A stretch of DNA of 6,941 bases. Source: Gammaproteobacteria bacterium. GTDB lineage: Bacteria; Pseudomonadota; Gammaproteobacteria; GRL18. A model generated the notes under the pieces. The model did no database searches, was not told the DNA's origin, and worked only from the letters and a program-made list of their open reading frames with translations. How positions within the stretch are numbered: the first letter of the stretch is position 1; every line of letters starts with the position of its first letter. Shown one piece after another: positions 1 through 5,253 of this stretch. The translations under genes were made by a program, and so were the position numbers. The stretch spans positions 1-6,941 of the forward strand of contig WTAX01000336.1 of the NCBI GenBank assembly GCA_013139395.1, given 5' to 3'.

Positions 1-653
1 CGAGTGATTAATGCCGAGCGGGTATTGGCACCATAGCCCAGACCATCGGCAATGCCGGCGGCAATGGCCATGACATTTTTGGCTGCACCGCCAATTTCCA
101 GACCAATAATATCCTGGCTGATATAGGGCCGAAATGTGGCATTGCATAATAGCTCAGATAAATGTTGAGCATAGGAGGTGTCATTAGCAGCAATCGTAAC
201 GGCGGTAGGTAAACCCATTGCTACTTCAGTGGCAAATGTGGGGCCGGAAATAACGGCTTTTTTTATCAACCCAGGAAATACTTCATCCACAACCTGATGA
301 AGCAGCTGGTGCGTATTGGGTTCAAGCCCCTTGGTTGCCCAACTAATGCTTTGCAGCGCAGGTTTTATGGCATTAATTTGTAATAACGTGGTGCGAAATG
401 CATGGCTGGGTACCACGACTAATAAATCATCACTGTGCAAAACAGCCTGTTCCAGGTTGCTGCTGACACTCAACGTCTCCGGGAAAGGGATACCAGGAAG
501 AAAAAAAGTGTTTTCACCAGCATGATGCATAGCGTCTATTTTTTCTTTATTTCTTCCCCATAACAGCACATCGTGACCATTTTTAGCTAATAAAATGGCC
601 AGTGCAGTGCCCCAGGAACCAGCACCTAAAACTGCTATGCGTTGTTTTTTCAT
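1..653 (-). CDS. gpsA: Glycerol-3-phosphate dehydrogenase [NAD(P)+], N-terminal 217 residues (C-terminus outside window)
   Basis: Cytosolic GpsA reduces dihydroxyacetone phosphate to sn-glycerol 3-phosphate, the backbone precursor of phospholipids. Reading leftwards from the ATG at 653-651, the protein opens MKKQRIAVLGAGSWGTALA, with the dinucleotide-binding glycine motif GAGSWG at residues 10-15. Further family signatures are SGPTFATEVA in the middle and, just before the window edge, GGAAKNVMAIAAGIADGLGYG, where Lys192 lies at the position of the family's catalytic lysine. About 217 of the usual roughly 335 residues are present; the missing part is the substrate-binding helical domain beyond the window. 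The start is 2 nt after the secB stop, with no strong Shine-Dalgarno, so translation is probably coupled to secB. It is the last gene seen in the rhodanese-grxC-trxC-secB-gpsA operon. No frameshift or stop is seen in the visible part. Confidence 0.96.
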   Translation of the reverse strand, partial: MKKQRIAVLGAGSWGTALAILLAKNGHDVLLWGRNKEKIDAMHHAGENTFFLPGIPFPETLSVSSNLEQAVLHSDDLLVVVPSHAFRTTLLQINAIKPALQSISWATKGLEPNTHQLLHQVVDEVFPGLIKKAVISGPTFATEVAMGLPTAVTIAANDTSYAQHLSELLCNATFRPYISQDIIGLEIGGAAKNVMAIAAGIADGLGYGANTRSALIT

Positions 654-655
654 TC

Positions 656-1159
656 TTAATGAACGGCATCTGAGCCAGATGTCTCAGCTTTTTCCTGTTC
701 GGCCTGGCGTTGTTGTACATGTTGCGCATAAACTGAATCAAAATTAACAGGTTGTAGAATAAGCTGTGGAAAGCCGCCCTTATTCACTAATTCAGAAATT
801 ACTTCACGAACATATGGGAATAAAATGTTTGGACAGTAGCTGCCTAACATACTGTCAAGTTGTTGTTTTTCAAAGCCTGCAACATTAAAAACACCTGCTT
901 GCTCGACTTCAGCAAGAAACGCTGTTTTTTCGCCCACTTTTACCGTGACAGTAACGGTTAAAACCACTTCAAAAACATTATCAGCCAAAGGATTGACTGC
1001 AGTGTGCAAATCAACTTTTAACTCTGGTTCCCACTTTTCAGTAAACATCTTTGGTGAGTTGGGGGTTTCAAAAGAAACGTCTTTGCAGTAGATTTTCTGG
1101 ATCACAAACTGCTGTTCTGCTGCTTCGTTATTTGTCGCGTTTTCTTGTTCGTCTGCCAT
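656..1159 (-). CDS. secB: Protein-export chaperone SecB
   Basis: SecB is a cytosolic homotetrameric chaperone that keeps precursor proteins unfolded and passes them to SecA for export through SecYEG. The 167-residue product is a little longer than E. coli SecB, mainly through an acidic, glutamine-rich N-terminal tail and a polar C-terminal tail. The family core is clear: [19 protein letters not shown] near residue 20, the beta-strand repeat [25 protein letters not shown] in the middle, and the signature [16 protein letters not shown] followed by [17 protein letters not shown]. The ATG at 1159-1157 is preceded by AGGAT at a 6-nt spacing. An 84-nt gap separates it from trxC, the only sizeable gap in the operon, and gpsA starts 2 nt after its stop. 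SecB beside gpsA and grxC is a common gammaproteobacterial arrangement. No key motif is missing. Confidence 0.97.
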   Translation of the reverse strand: MADEQENATNNEAAEQQFVIQKIYCKDVSFETPNSPKMFTEKWEPELKVDLHTAVNPLADNVFEVVLTVTVTVKVGEKTAFLAEVEQAGVFNVAGFEKQQLDSMLGSYCPNILFPYVREVISELVNKGGFPQLILQPVNFDSVYAQHVQQRQAEQEKAETSGSDAVH

Positions 1160-1186
1160 AATTAAATCCTGACTGTTCCTATTAGT

Positions 1187-1192
1187 AGTATA
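1187..1192 (-). promoter_or_regulatory. Possible -10 element of an internal promoter for secB-gpsA
   Basis: On the minus strand the 84-nt gap before secB contains TATACT, five of six matches to the sigma-70 -10 consensus, about 28 nt upstream of the secB ATG. No convincing -35 hexamer lies 16-18 nt further upstream, so this could be a weak or activator-dependent promoter, or chance in AT-rich sequence. An internal promoter here would let the export and lipid genes be expressed apart from the redox genes. Confidence 0.25.
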
Positions 1193-1216
1193 CGTATTTT
1201 GTTAAATAAGTTGTTT

Positions 1217-1249
1217 AGCTAGAGTTGAGATTTATCTCTTACTCTAGCT
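1217..1249 (-). other. Hairpin spanning the trxC stop codon
   Basis: Arms AGCTAGAGT (1217-1225) and ACTCTAGCT (1241-1249) are a perfect 9-bp inverted repeat. Inside them GAGA/TCTC (1227-1230 with 1235-1238) adds a second 4-bp stem around a TTTA loop. The trxC TAG stop (1244-1246) lies within one arm. Neither strand has a uridine run directly after the stem, so this is not a standard intrinsic terminator. It may act as an mRNA processing or stabilising structure, or a partial attenuator, between the redox genes and secB-gpsA. Confidence 0.5.
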
Positions 1250-1681
1250 TATCCTGTGTTGTACCCATTGAATTAAACTATTTTGATCCATTGCACCAGC
1301 CTGCCGTGCAATCTCTTTACCATGATGAAATAACGCGATAGTTGGAATACTGCGAATATTAAATTGTGCGGCCAGAGCTTGTTCCTGCTCAGTATTTACC
1401 TTAACTAATTCTAATTGATGTTGAAAGTGACGTGCTGTTTGTTCAAACACCGGTGCCATCATTTTGCAGGGTCCGCACCAGGGCGCCCAAAAATCAACCA
1501 GAACGGGTAAATCATTTTTCTGGATATGCTTGTTAAAGCGTGATGCATTGAGTTCAACAGGTTTGCCGGGCAATAATAATTGCTGGCATTTACCGCACTT
1601 TCCACCTGCCGACAACTTATCAGCAGGGATTCGATTGATACCGTCACATTGAGGGCAAACAATATGTACTGCATTACTCAT
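1244..1681 (-). CDS. trxC: Thioredoxin 2 (zinc-finger thioredoxin)
   Basis: TrxC is a cytosolic disulfide reductase, recharged by thioredoxin reductase, that carries an extra N-terminal zinc-binding domain. The 145-residue product shows both parts. Two CxxC pairs, CPQC (residues 9-12) and CGKC (29-32), form the zinc site. A thioredoxin fold follows, with VDFWAPWCGPCKMMAP containing active site WCGPC (68-72) and the cis-proline loop at Ile112-Pro113-Thr114. Length and layout match TrxC (E. coli about 139 residues), not the shorter TrxA, which lacks the zinc domain. The ATG at 1681-1679 has an excellent Shine-Dalgarno, TAAGGAG, that overlaps the grxC stop, which supports this start and suggests coupling. 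E. coli trxC is a separate OxyR-regulated gene, so its position between grxC and secB is unusual. No OxyR-like site was recognised here. Confidence 0.95.
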   Translation of the reverse strand: MSNAVHIVCPQCDGINRIPADKLSAGGKCGKCQQLLLPGKPVELNASRFNKHIQKNDLPVLVDFWAPWCGPCKMMAPVFEQTARHFQHQLELVKVNTEQEQALAAQFNIRSIPTIALFHHGKEIARQAGAMDQNSLIQWVQHRIS

Positions 1682-1689
1682 ATTGATGA

Positions 1690-1696
1690 CTCCTTA
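1690..1696 (-). promoter_or_regulatory. trxC Shine-Dalgarno overlapping the grxC stop codon
   Basis: Read on the minus strand, TAAGGAG contains the grxC TAA stop and runs straight into the GGAG ribosome-binding core of trxC, 8 nt before its ATG. Ribosomes ending grxC finish on the trxC initiation site. This fixes the trxC start and argues that trxC is an integrated member of the operon. Confidence 0.85.
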
Positions 1697-1966
1697 AGAG
1701 GGAAACAACAACTGATCAAGTTTACCCGCAGATTCTGTGGCAAATAAATCATCACATCCGCCCACATGGGTATCACCAATAAAAATCTGTGGTACTGAGG
1801 TCACGCCATTACTTTTTTGTATCATATCGGCACGTAATTCAGGCTGAACACCGACATCAATCTCGTTGTAGCTTACTTCTTTGGCGTTTAATAAACCTTT
1901 AGCTCTGACACAATAAGGGCAATATTGTGTGACATAAATTGTAATATCTGCTTGTGTCTTAGACAT
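1694..1966 (-). CDS. grxC: Glutaredoxin 3 (dithiol, GrxC type)
   Basis: A small cytosolic glutathione-dependent oxidoreductase that reduces protein disulfides and glutathione mixed disulfides. The 90-residue protein is a single glutaredoxin domain. Dithiol active site CPYC lies at residues 16-19 after the first beta strand (ITIYVTQY). The cis-proline motif is SVPQIF (57-62), and the glutathione-binding GGCDDL motif is at 69-74, just as in GrxC proteins. The CPYC site excludes the monothiol CGFS class. The ATG at 1966-1964 follows AAAGG at a suitable distance, inside the end of the rhodanese gene, and lies 3 nt after its stop. It is followed by trxC 12 nt downstream. A rhodanese-grxC pair ahead of secB is typical of gammaproteobacteria; the rhodanese may pass sulfane sulfur that glutathione and glutaredoxin then handle, which is inference. 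Confidence 0.95.
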   Translation of the reverse strand: MSKTQADITIYVTQYCPYCVRAKGLLNAKEVSYNEIDVGVQPELRADMIQKSNGVTSVPQIFIGDTHVGGCDDLFATESAGKLDQLLFPS

Positions 1967-1969
1967 GTA

Positions 1970-2386
1970 TTAACCTTTTTGCATTGGTAAATTATCATTT
2001 TCCCAGGCCAGTACCCCACCACGCAGGTTGTGTACTTTTTCAAAGCCATGTTTCTTCAAAATGCTGCAGGCTCTACCTGAGCGGCTGCCTGAACGGCAAC
2101 CGAGAATAACATTTTTATTTTTATATTTTTCTAATTCACCCACACGTGAAGCAAGTGCTCCCATTGGAATATGAATTGAGTCCTTAATATGGCCCGACTG
2201 GTATTCGCTGTCTTCGCGTACATCAAGAACAAGACTGCCGTTTTCATGACTCATTAACTGTACAGCCTGTTGAGGGCTAATATCGGAGCTGGACTTTAAA
2301 AAGGAATTAATGATCATTCCCAATAGAAAAACCCACATTAGGATCATGATCCAGTTAGTTGTAACAAATTCGTTTAAGTGTTCCAT
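1970..2386 (-). CDS. Membrane-anchored single-domain rhodanese (YibN-like sulfurtransferase)
   Basis: A 138-residue protein with an N-terminal transmembrane segment (about residues 12-30, WIMILMWVFLLGMIINSFL) followed by one rhodanese domain on what is probably the cytoplasmic side. Domain marks are LVLDVREDSEYQSGHIKDSIHIP (about 52-74), the active-site loop CRSGSRSG (97-104) with Cys97 as the residue expected to carry the persulfide, and the closing signature NLRGGVLAWE (120-129). The loop is a full CxxGxRS site, so activity is likely; as I recall, E. coli YibN at the same gene position has a degenerate loop. Rhodaneses move sulfane sulfur from donors such as thiosulfate or glutathione persulfide to thiol acceptors; the true substrate cannot be read here. 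It heads the operon. The ribosome-binding site before the ATG is poor, and the N-terminus MEHLNEFV resembles YibN, which supports this start. Confidence 0.9.
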   Translation of the reverse strand: MEHLNEFVTTNWIMILMWVFLLGMIINSFLKSSSDISPQQAVQLMSHENGSLVLDVREDSEYQSGHIKDSIHIPMGALASRVGELEKYKNKNVILGCRSGSRSGRACSILKKHGFEKVHNLRGGVLAWENDNLPMQKG

Positions 2387-2581
2387 TTTTTATATACCAT
2401 AACATCTAAAAAGTTCAGGCGTAGCTATTGACTTGTCATCTTTACACGTAACAGCTTTGCAAAAAAAGAGTAGCATAGCAAAAACGGACTCATAAGAAAA
2501 ACTCAAAATGATATTTTCCAAAGAAAGACGTGTCATTAACGAGATATGGGGGTATCTGGAGGGAAAAGCGCACACTAAAAC
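2387..2581 (-). promoter_or_regulatory. Leader and presumed promoter region of the rhodanese-grxC-trxC-secB-gpsA operon
   Basis: This AT-rich stretch lies between the regulator's terminator and the rhodanese start, so the operon promoter should be here. The best candidate I see on the minus strand is TGCTATGCT (2472-2480), an extended -10 like motif (TATGCT at 2472-2477) about 85 nt upstream of the ATG; no good -35 accompanies it. A GTG-initiated 61-codon frame covers nearly the whole stretch, but it lacks a Shine-Dalgarno and any recognisable domain. I saw no copy of the TAGTG/CACTA palindrome that lies in front of the regulator gene. Confidence 0.35.
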
Positions 2582-2610
2582 GCCTGGACTGGCAGCTTGC
2601 TTGTCCAGGC
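2582..2610 (-). terminator. Intrinsic terminator after the ArsR-family gene (possibly bidirectional)
   Basis: A perfect 8-bp GC-rich stem, GCCTGGAC (2582-2589) and GTCCAGGC (2603-2610), with a 13-nt loop. On the minus strand it is followed by GTTTTAGTG, on the plus strand by ATTTTATTTA. The only gene running into it is the regulator on the minus strand, whose stop is about 70 nt upstream. It therefore probably ends the regulator's transcript and separates it from the rhodanese operon. Confidence 0.75.
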
Positions 2611-2679
2611 ATTTTATTTATGGGTATTGCAGATCAGCTGTCGATTAAAGACCTGGTCAACAATGTATGACTGAATAGT

Positions 2680-3027
2680 TCAGGCAATTGTGCAGAACAC
2701 ATCTCTCATCATGCCAATCAGGCGTAATGTTCTGGCATCACCGACACGATAATAAACGCGATTGGCATCTTTGCGTGATGCAAGAATACCTTTGTCTCTT
2801 AATATCGCCAGATGCTGCGAGATATTACTTTGTGATGTACCCACTTTTTCGACAATGTCCTGAACACTGATCTCCGCATCGCCCAGAGTACATAAAATCT
2901 TTAAGCGTAAAGGATGAGACATTGCTTTTAATGAACGTGAAGCTCTATCAATATCTTCATCACGAGTCATTAAATCCATATTCATATCACAACAATCTGT
3001 TTCGCTGAGGTTAAATTGGTCGCCCAT
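2680..3027 (-). CDS. ArsR/SmtB-family regulator with SqrR/BigR-like cysteine spacing
   Basis: A 115-residue winged-helix repressor-type protein. The core SLKAMSHPLRLKILCTLGDAEISVQDIVEKVGTSQSNISQHLAILRDKGILASRKDANRVYYRV (about 32-95) is a classic ArsR fold: recognition helix around SQSNISQHLAILRDKG (65-80) and the beta-wing around ASRKDANRVYYRV (83-95). Cysteines are 12, 13, 46 and 112. Cys46, in ILC of the helix after HPLRL, and Cys112, in the last helix (RDVFC), are 66 residues apart, the spacing of the persulfide-sensing pair in SqrR (41/107) and BigR (42/108). The usual ArsR metal motif ELCVC is absent. Reactive sulfur sensing is therefore favoured over arsenic or zinc, by inference. AGGA 9 nt before the ATG at 3027-3025 supports this start; internal Met15 or Met17 would lose the CC pair. 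Possible targets are itself and the nearby rhodanese operon. Confidence 0.88.
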   Translation of the reverse strand: MGDQFNLSETDCCDMNMDLMTRDEDIDRASRSLKAMSHPLRLKILCTLGDAEISVQDIVEKVGTSQSNISQHLAILRDKGILASRKDANRVYYRVGDARTLRLIGMMRDVFCTIA

Positions 3028-3039
3028 ATTTATCTTTCC

Positions 3040-3080
3040 TAGTGTTTCACTAATATAACAATAGAAGTATACAGTAATAT
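3040..3080 (-). promoter_or_regulatory. Putative promoter/operator of the ArsR-family gene
   Basis: TAGTGTTTCACTA (3040-3052) is a 5-bp inverted repeat with a 3-nt spacer, 13 nt from the start codon and touching the Shine-Dalgarno AGGA. Next to it, ATATAAC (3053-3059) and GTAATAT (3074-3080, shifted one base) form a wider imperfect AT-rich palindrome, and -10 like TATATT and TATACT occur on the minus strand within it. ArsR-family proteins normally repress their own gene by binding such dyads over the promoter, so this is the likeliest autoregulatory site. The exact promoter is not certain. Confidence 0.4.
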
Positions 3081-3413
3081 TTAGAGAAAAAAGCTTTTTT
3101 CTTTAAATTTTTTTAAATTCTTTACTTAATGTAAGGTTTTTATCTACAAAAGGACGATTTTTTCTCATAATAACGGCTCTGCTCAGAGAATTATTACTCC
3201 TATTGGCAGGCTTTTTTGTGTACAAGGTCCTGTATATTTAATAAATCATTTGAAAATTTAAAGAATTGCTTTATTAGCACCCCTAAAATAACTTATTATA
3301 TTAAGACAACAAATATTCGTAAATACATCTAAAAACAGTGTTTTTTAGTCATTATCTTCATAAAAAGACTTTAAAAACAGACGGTTTACCCACATGTTTT
3401 ATACTGTATTTCA
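3081..3413. other. AT-rich intergenic stretch, no gene recognised
   Basis: This is very AT-rich, with no credible open frame on either strand. It holds a perfect 18-bp palindrome, AGAAAAAAGCTTTTTTCT (3085-3102), too A/T-based to be a normal terminator stem. A two-part hairpin lies at 3168-3196, with outer arms TAATAA/TTATTA and an inner CTCT/AGAG stem. A plus-strand promoter candidate has TTAGCA (3274-3279), a 17-nt spacer and TATATT (3297-3302), matching 4 and 5 of 6 consensus bases. If real it would transcribe through the palindromic element into gpmI. None of these is strong enough to list alone. Confidence 0.4.
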
Positions 3414-3418
3414 ATAAT

Positions 3419-3594
3419 CCTAAATTAATCAGTTGAATCGTAGCGAGAGCGATCAAGGTGCTGAAGATTCAAGGCTTTGCAGGTTATTTTGGATTTATTC
3501 GTAGTCATCCTACGGGTGAATTCAAAATGCTCTGCAAAGTCTTGGAGATTCAGTGCATTGGACGTTCGCAGTAGGTTCAACTGATTTATTTAGG
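3419..3594. mobile_element. 176-bp palindromic MITE-like element (element 1)
   Basis: The whole segment is an imperfect inverted repeat centred near 3507. The outer arms, CCTAAATTAATCAGTTGAA (3419-3437) and its counterpart (3576-3594), match at all but one position. Deeper pairing includes CTTTGCAG with CTGCAAAG and ATTTT with AAAAT, and the tip is CGTAG, TCATC loop, CTACG. Many arm differences are transitions, so an RNA copy would still pair through G-U. Both ends are flanked by ATAAT in direct orientation (3414-3418 and 3595-3599), which fits a 5-bp target duplication. There is no coding capacity, as expected of a non-autonomous element moved by a transposase elsewhere. It lies 90 nt upstream of gpmI and could affect gpmI expression. 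The family was not recognised. Confidence 0.72.
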
Positions 3595-3684
3595 ATAATA
3601 GATGAGTCATAGGAACGAATTACTTGCCTGATTATATTTCAGCAAGAAACCTTCTGTAGAAAATGGATTAACATTAAGCCGCTT

Positions 3685-5253
3685 ATGTCAAAAATACCAA
3701 AACCACTTGCCCTCGTCATTCTGGATGGCTGGGGATATTCTGAAGATCCGAGTCACAATGCAATTAGTGAAGCAGACACCCCGGTGTTTGATAAATTGTG
3801 GAAAAAAAACCCCCATACATTGATCAAAACGTCAGGTGCAGAAGTCGGCCTGCCTGCCGATCAGATGGGTAATTCAGAAGTTGGACATCTTAATATTGGT
3901 TCCGGCCGGGTGGTTTATCAGGAATATACTCGTGTCAGCAGGGCGGTTCGTACGGGTTCTTTTTTTACTAACTGTACGCTGACAGAAGCTGTTGAGAAGG
4001 CAAGGGAAAAGAATTCAGCTGTGCATATTATGGGTTTGCTGTCTCCTGGTGGCGTTCATAGTCATGAATGTCATATTCATGCGATGGTTAAATTAGCTGT
4101 TGAACGCGGCGTAAAAAAAGTGTATTTACATGCCTTTCTTGACGGCCGTGATACACCGCCAAAAAGTGCTAAAGAATCAATTAAAGCCATGCAGGCAGTA
4201 TTTGATGAGCTGGGCGGCGGCCGTTTTGCTTCAATTGTTGGCCGTTATTATGCAATGGATCGAGACCATCGCTGGGAGCGGGTTAAATATGCCTATGATG
4301 CGATGGCTGATGGTAAGGCTGAATTTACTTCTGAAACTGCGCTGGATGCACTGGTTCAAGCATATAAGCGTGGTGAAACGGATGAATTTGTAAAATCAAC
4401 CTGTATTATTCCTAAAGGTGAAACACCGGTTCAAATTGAAGACGATGATGTCATGTTCTTCATGAATTATCGTTCTGATCGTGCTCGTCAGATAACGCGC
4501 GCCTTTATTGAGGATAATTTTGAGGCATTTAAACGTGAGCGCAACTTCAAACTGGCAGAATTTATCAGTTTAACAGAGTACTCATCAAAGTTTGATATTC
4601 CTGTGGCTTTTCCTGCTGAACGTTTGACTAATGTGTTTGGTGAATACATTTCCAGGCTGGGTTTACGTCAATTACGTATTGCTGAAACAGAAAAATATGC
4701 TCATGTGACTTTTTTCTTTAATGGTGGAGTTGAAGAACCATTTCAAGATGAAGATCGTATTTTAGTCAATTCACCTGATGTCGCGACCTATGATCTGCAA
4801 CCTGAAATGAATGCGCCTGAATTGTCAAAAAAATTAATAAAAGCCATTAAATCTGAGCAGTATGATGTCATTATCTGTAATTATGCTAACCCTGATATGG
4901 TAGGACATACCGGTAACGAGAAGGCGGCTATCGAGGCAATTGAAGTAATAGACGGTCTTATCGGAAATGTGGTTAAGGCGATCCATAAAGCCGGAGGCGA
5001 GGTACTCATCACGGCCGATCATGGTAATGCAGAATTAATGCTGGATGAGAAGACAGGACAGCCTCATACGGCTCATACCTGTAACCCCGTACCTTTTATC
5101 TATGTTGGCCGTGATGCTGTTATGGCAGAAACGGGCGCTTTATCTGATATCGCACCGACGATGTTATATCTGATGGATCTTGAAGTACCACCAGAGATGA
5201 ATGGCCGCTCTTTAGTGACGCTTGCTGAAGATGTTGAAACACAAGACGCATAA
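3685..5253 (+). CDS. gpmI: 2,3-bisphosphoglycerate-independent phosphoglycerate mutase
   Basis: Cytosolic glycolytic and gluconeogenic enzyme that interconverts 3- and 2-phosphoglycerate through a phosphoserine intermediate, using two bound Mn(II) ions. The 522-residue length fits the family (about 510-515). The alkaline-phosphatase-like phosphatase domain is split around an inserted phosphotransferase domain (roughly 80-300). Visible catalytic residues are Asp14 (VILDGWG), Ser64 (QMGNSEVGH), the substrate motif DGRDTPP at 153-159, Asp404 and His408 (DMVGHTGN), Asp445 and His446 (ADHGN), and His464 or His461 (HTAHT). All expected metal ligands are present. The ATG at 3685 starts immediately before the conserved N-terminus, but its ribosome-binding site is weak (TAAG). 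The palindromic element 1 lies just upstream, and the 3' end overlaps envC, as in the common gpmI-envC-ctpA cluster. E. coli calls this gene gpmM (yibO). Confidence 0.97.
   Translation: MSKIPKPLALVILDGWGYSEDPSHNAISEADTPVFDKLWKKNPHTLIKTSGAEVGLPADQMGNSEVGHLNIGSGRVVYQEYTRVSRAVRTGSFFTNCTLTEAVEKAREKNSAVHIMGLLSPGGVHSHECHIHAMVKLAVERGVKKVYLHAFLDGRDTPPKSAKESIKAMQAVFDELGGGRFASIVGRYYAMDRDHRWERVKYAYDAMADGKAEFTSETALDALVQAYKRGETDEFVKSTCIIPKGETPVQIEDDDVMFFMNYRSDRARQITRAFIEDNFEAFKRERNFKLAEFISLTEYSSKFDIPVAFPAERLTNVFGEYISRLGLRQLRIAETEKYAHVTFFFNGGVEEPFQDEDRILVNSPDVATYDLQPEMNAPELSKKLIKAIKSEQYDVIICNYANPDMVGHTGNEKAAIEAIEVIDGLIGNVVKAIHKAGGEVLITADHGNAELMLDEKTGQPHTAHTCNPVPFIYVGRDAVMAETGALSDIAPTMLYLMDLEVPPEMNGRSLVTLAEDVETQDA

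Noticed and set aside
316..525. 69-codon plus-strand frame opposite gpsA
   Set aside because: Antisense shadow of a well-supported gene, with no family signature.
1459..1674. Alternate-frame 71-codon frame within trxC
   Set aside because: Shifted-frame shadow: the trxC frame carries both zinc CxxC pairs and WCGPC without interruption, so there is no frameshift.
2390..2575. GTG-started 61-codon frame on the minus strand directly before the rhodanese gene
   Set aside because: There is no Shine-Dalgarno, no recognisable domain and an odd composition. It starts right at the terminator edge and more likely is the operon leader.
2620..2670. Short plus-strand frame MGIADQLSIKDLVNNV just after the terminator
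   Set aside because: Only 16 codons, with the ATG directly adjoining the terminator tail and no ribosome-binding site. It overlaps the 3' untranslated region of the regulator on the other strand and looks like chance.
3085..3102. Perfect palindrome AGAAAAAAGCTTTTTTCT considered as a terminator
   Set aside because: The stem is almost all A-T with a two-base centre and no loop; no gene ends nearby on either strand. Probably a low-complexity chance palindrome.
3413..3601. Element 1 considered as a structured regulatory RNA or riboswitch for gpmI
   Set aside because: Near-complete two-arm symmetry and flanking ATAAT direct repeats fit an inserted element better. It ends about 90 nt before the start codon and has no recognised aptamer pattern.
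4130..4393. 87-codon frame inside gpmI
   Set aside because: Out-of-frame shadow of the intact phosphoglycerate mutase frame.
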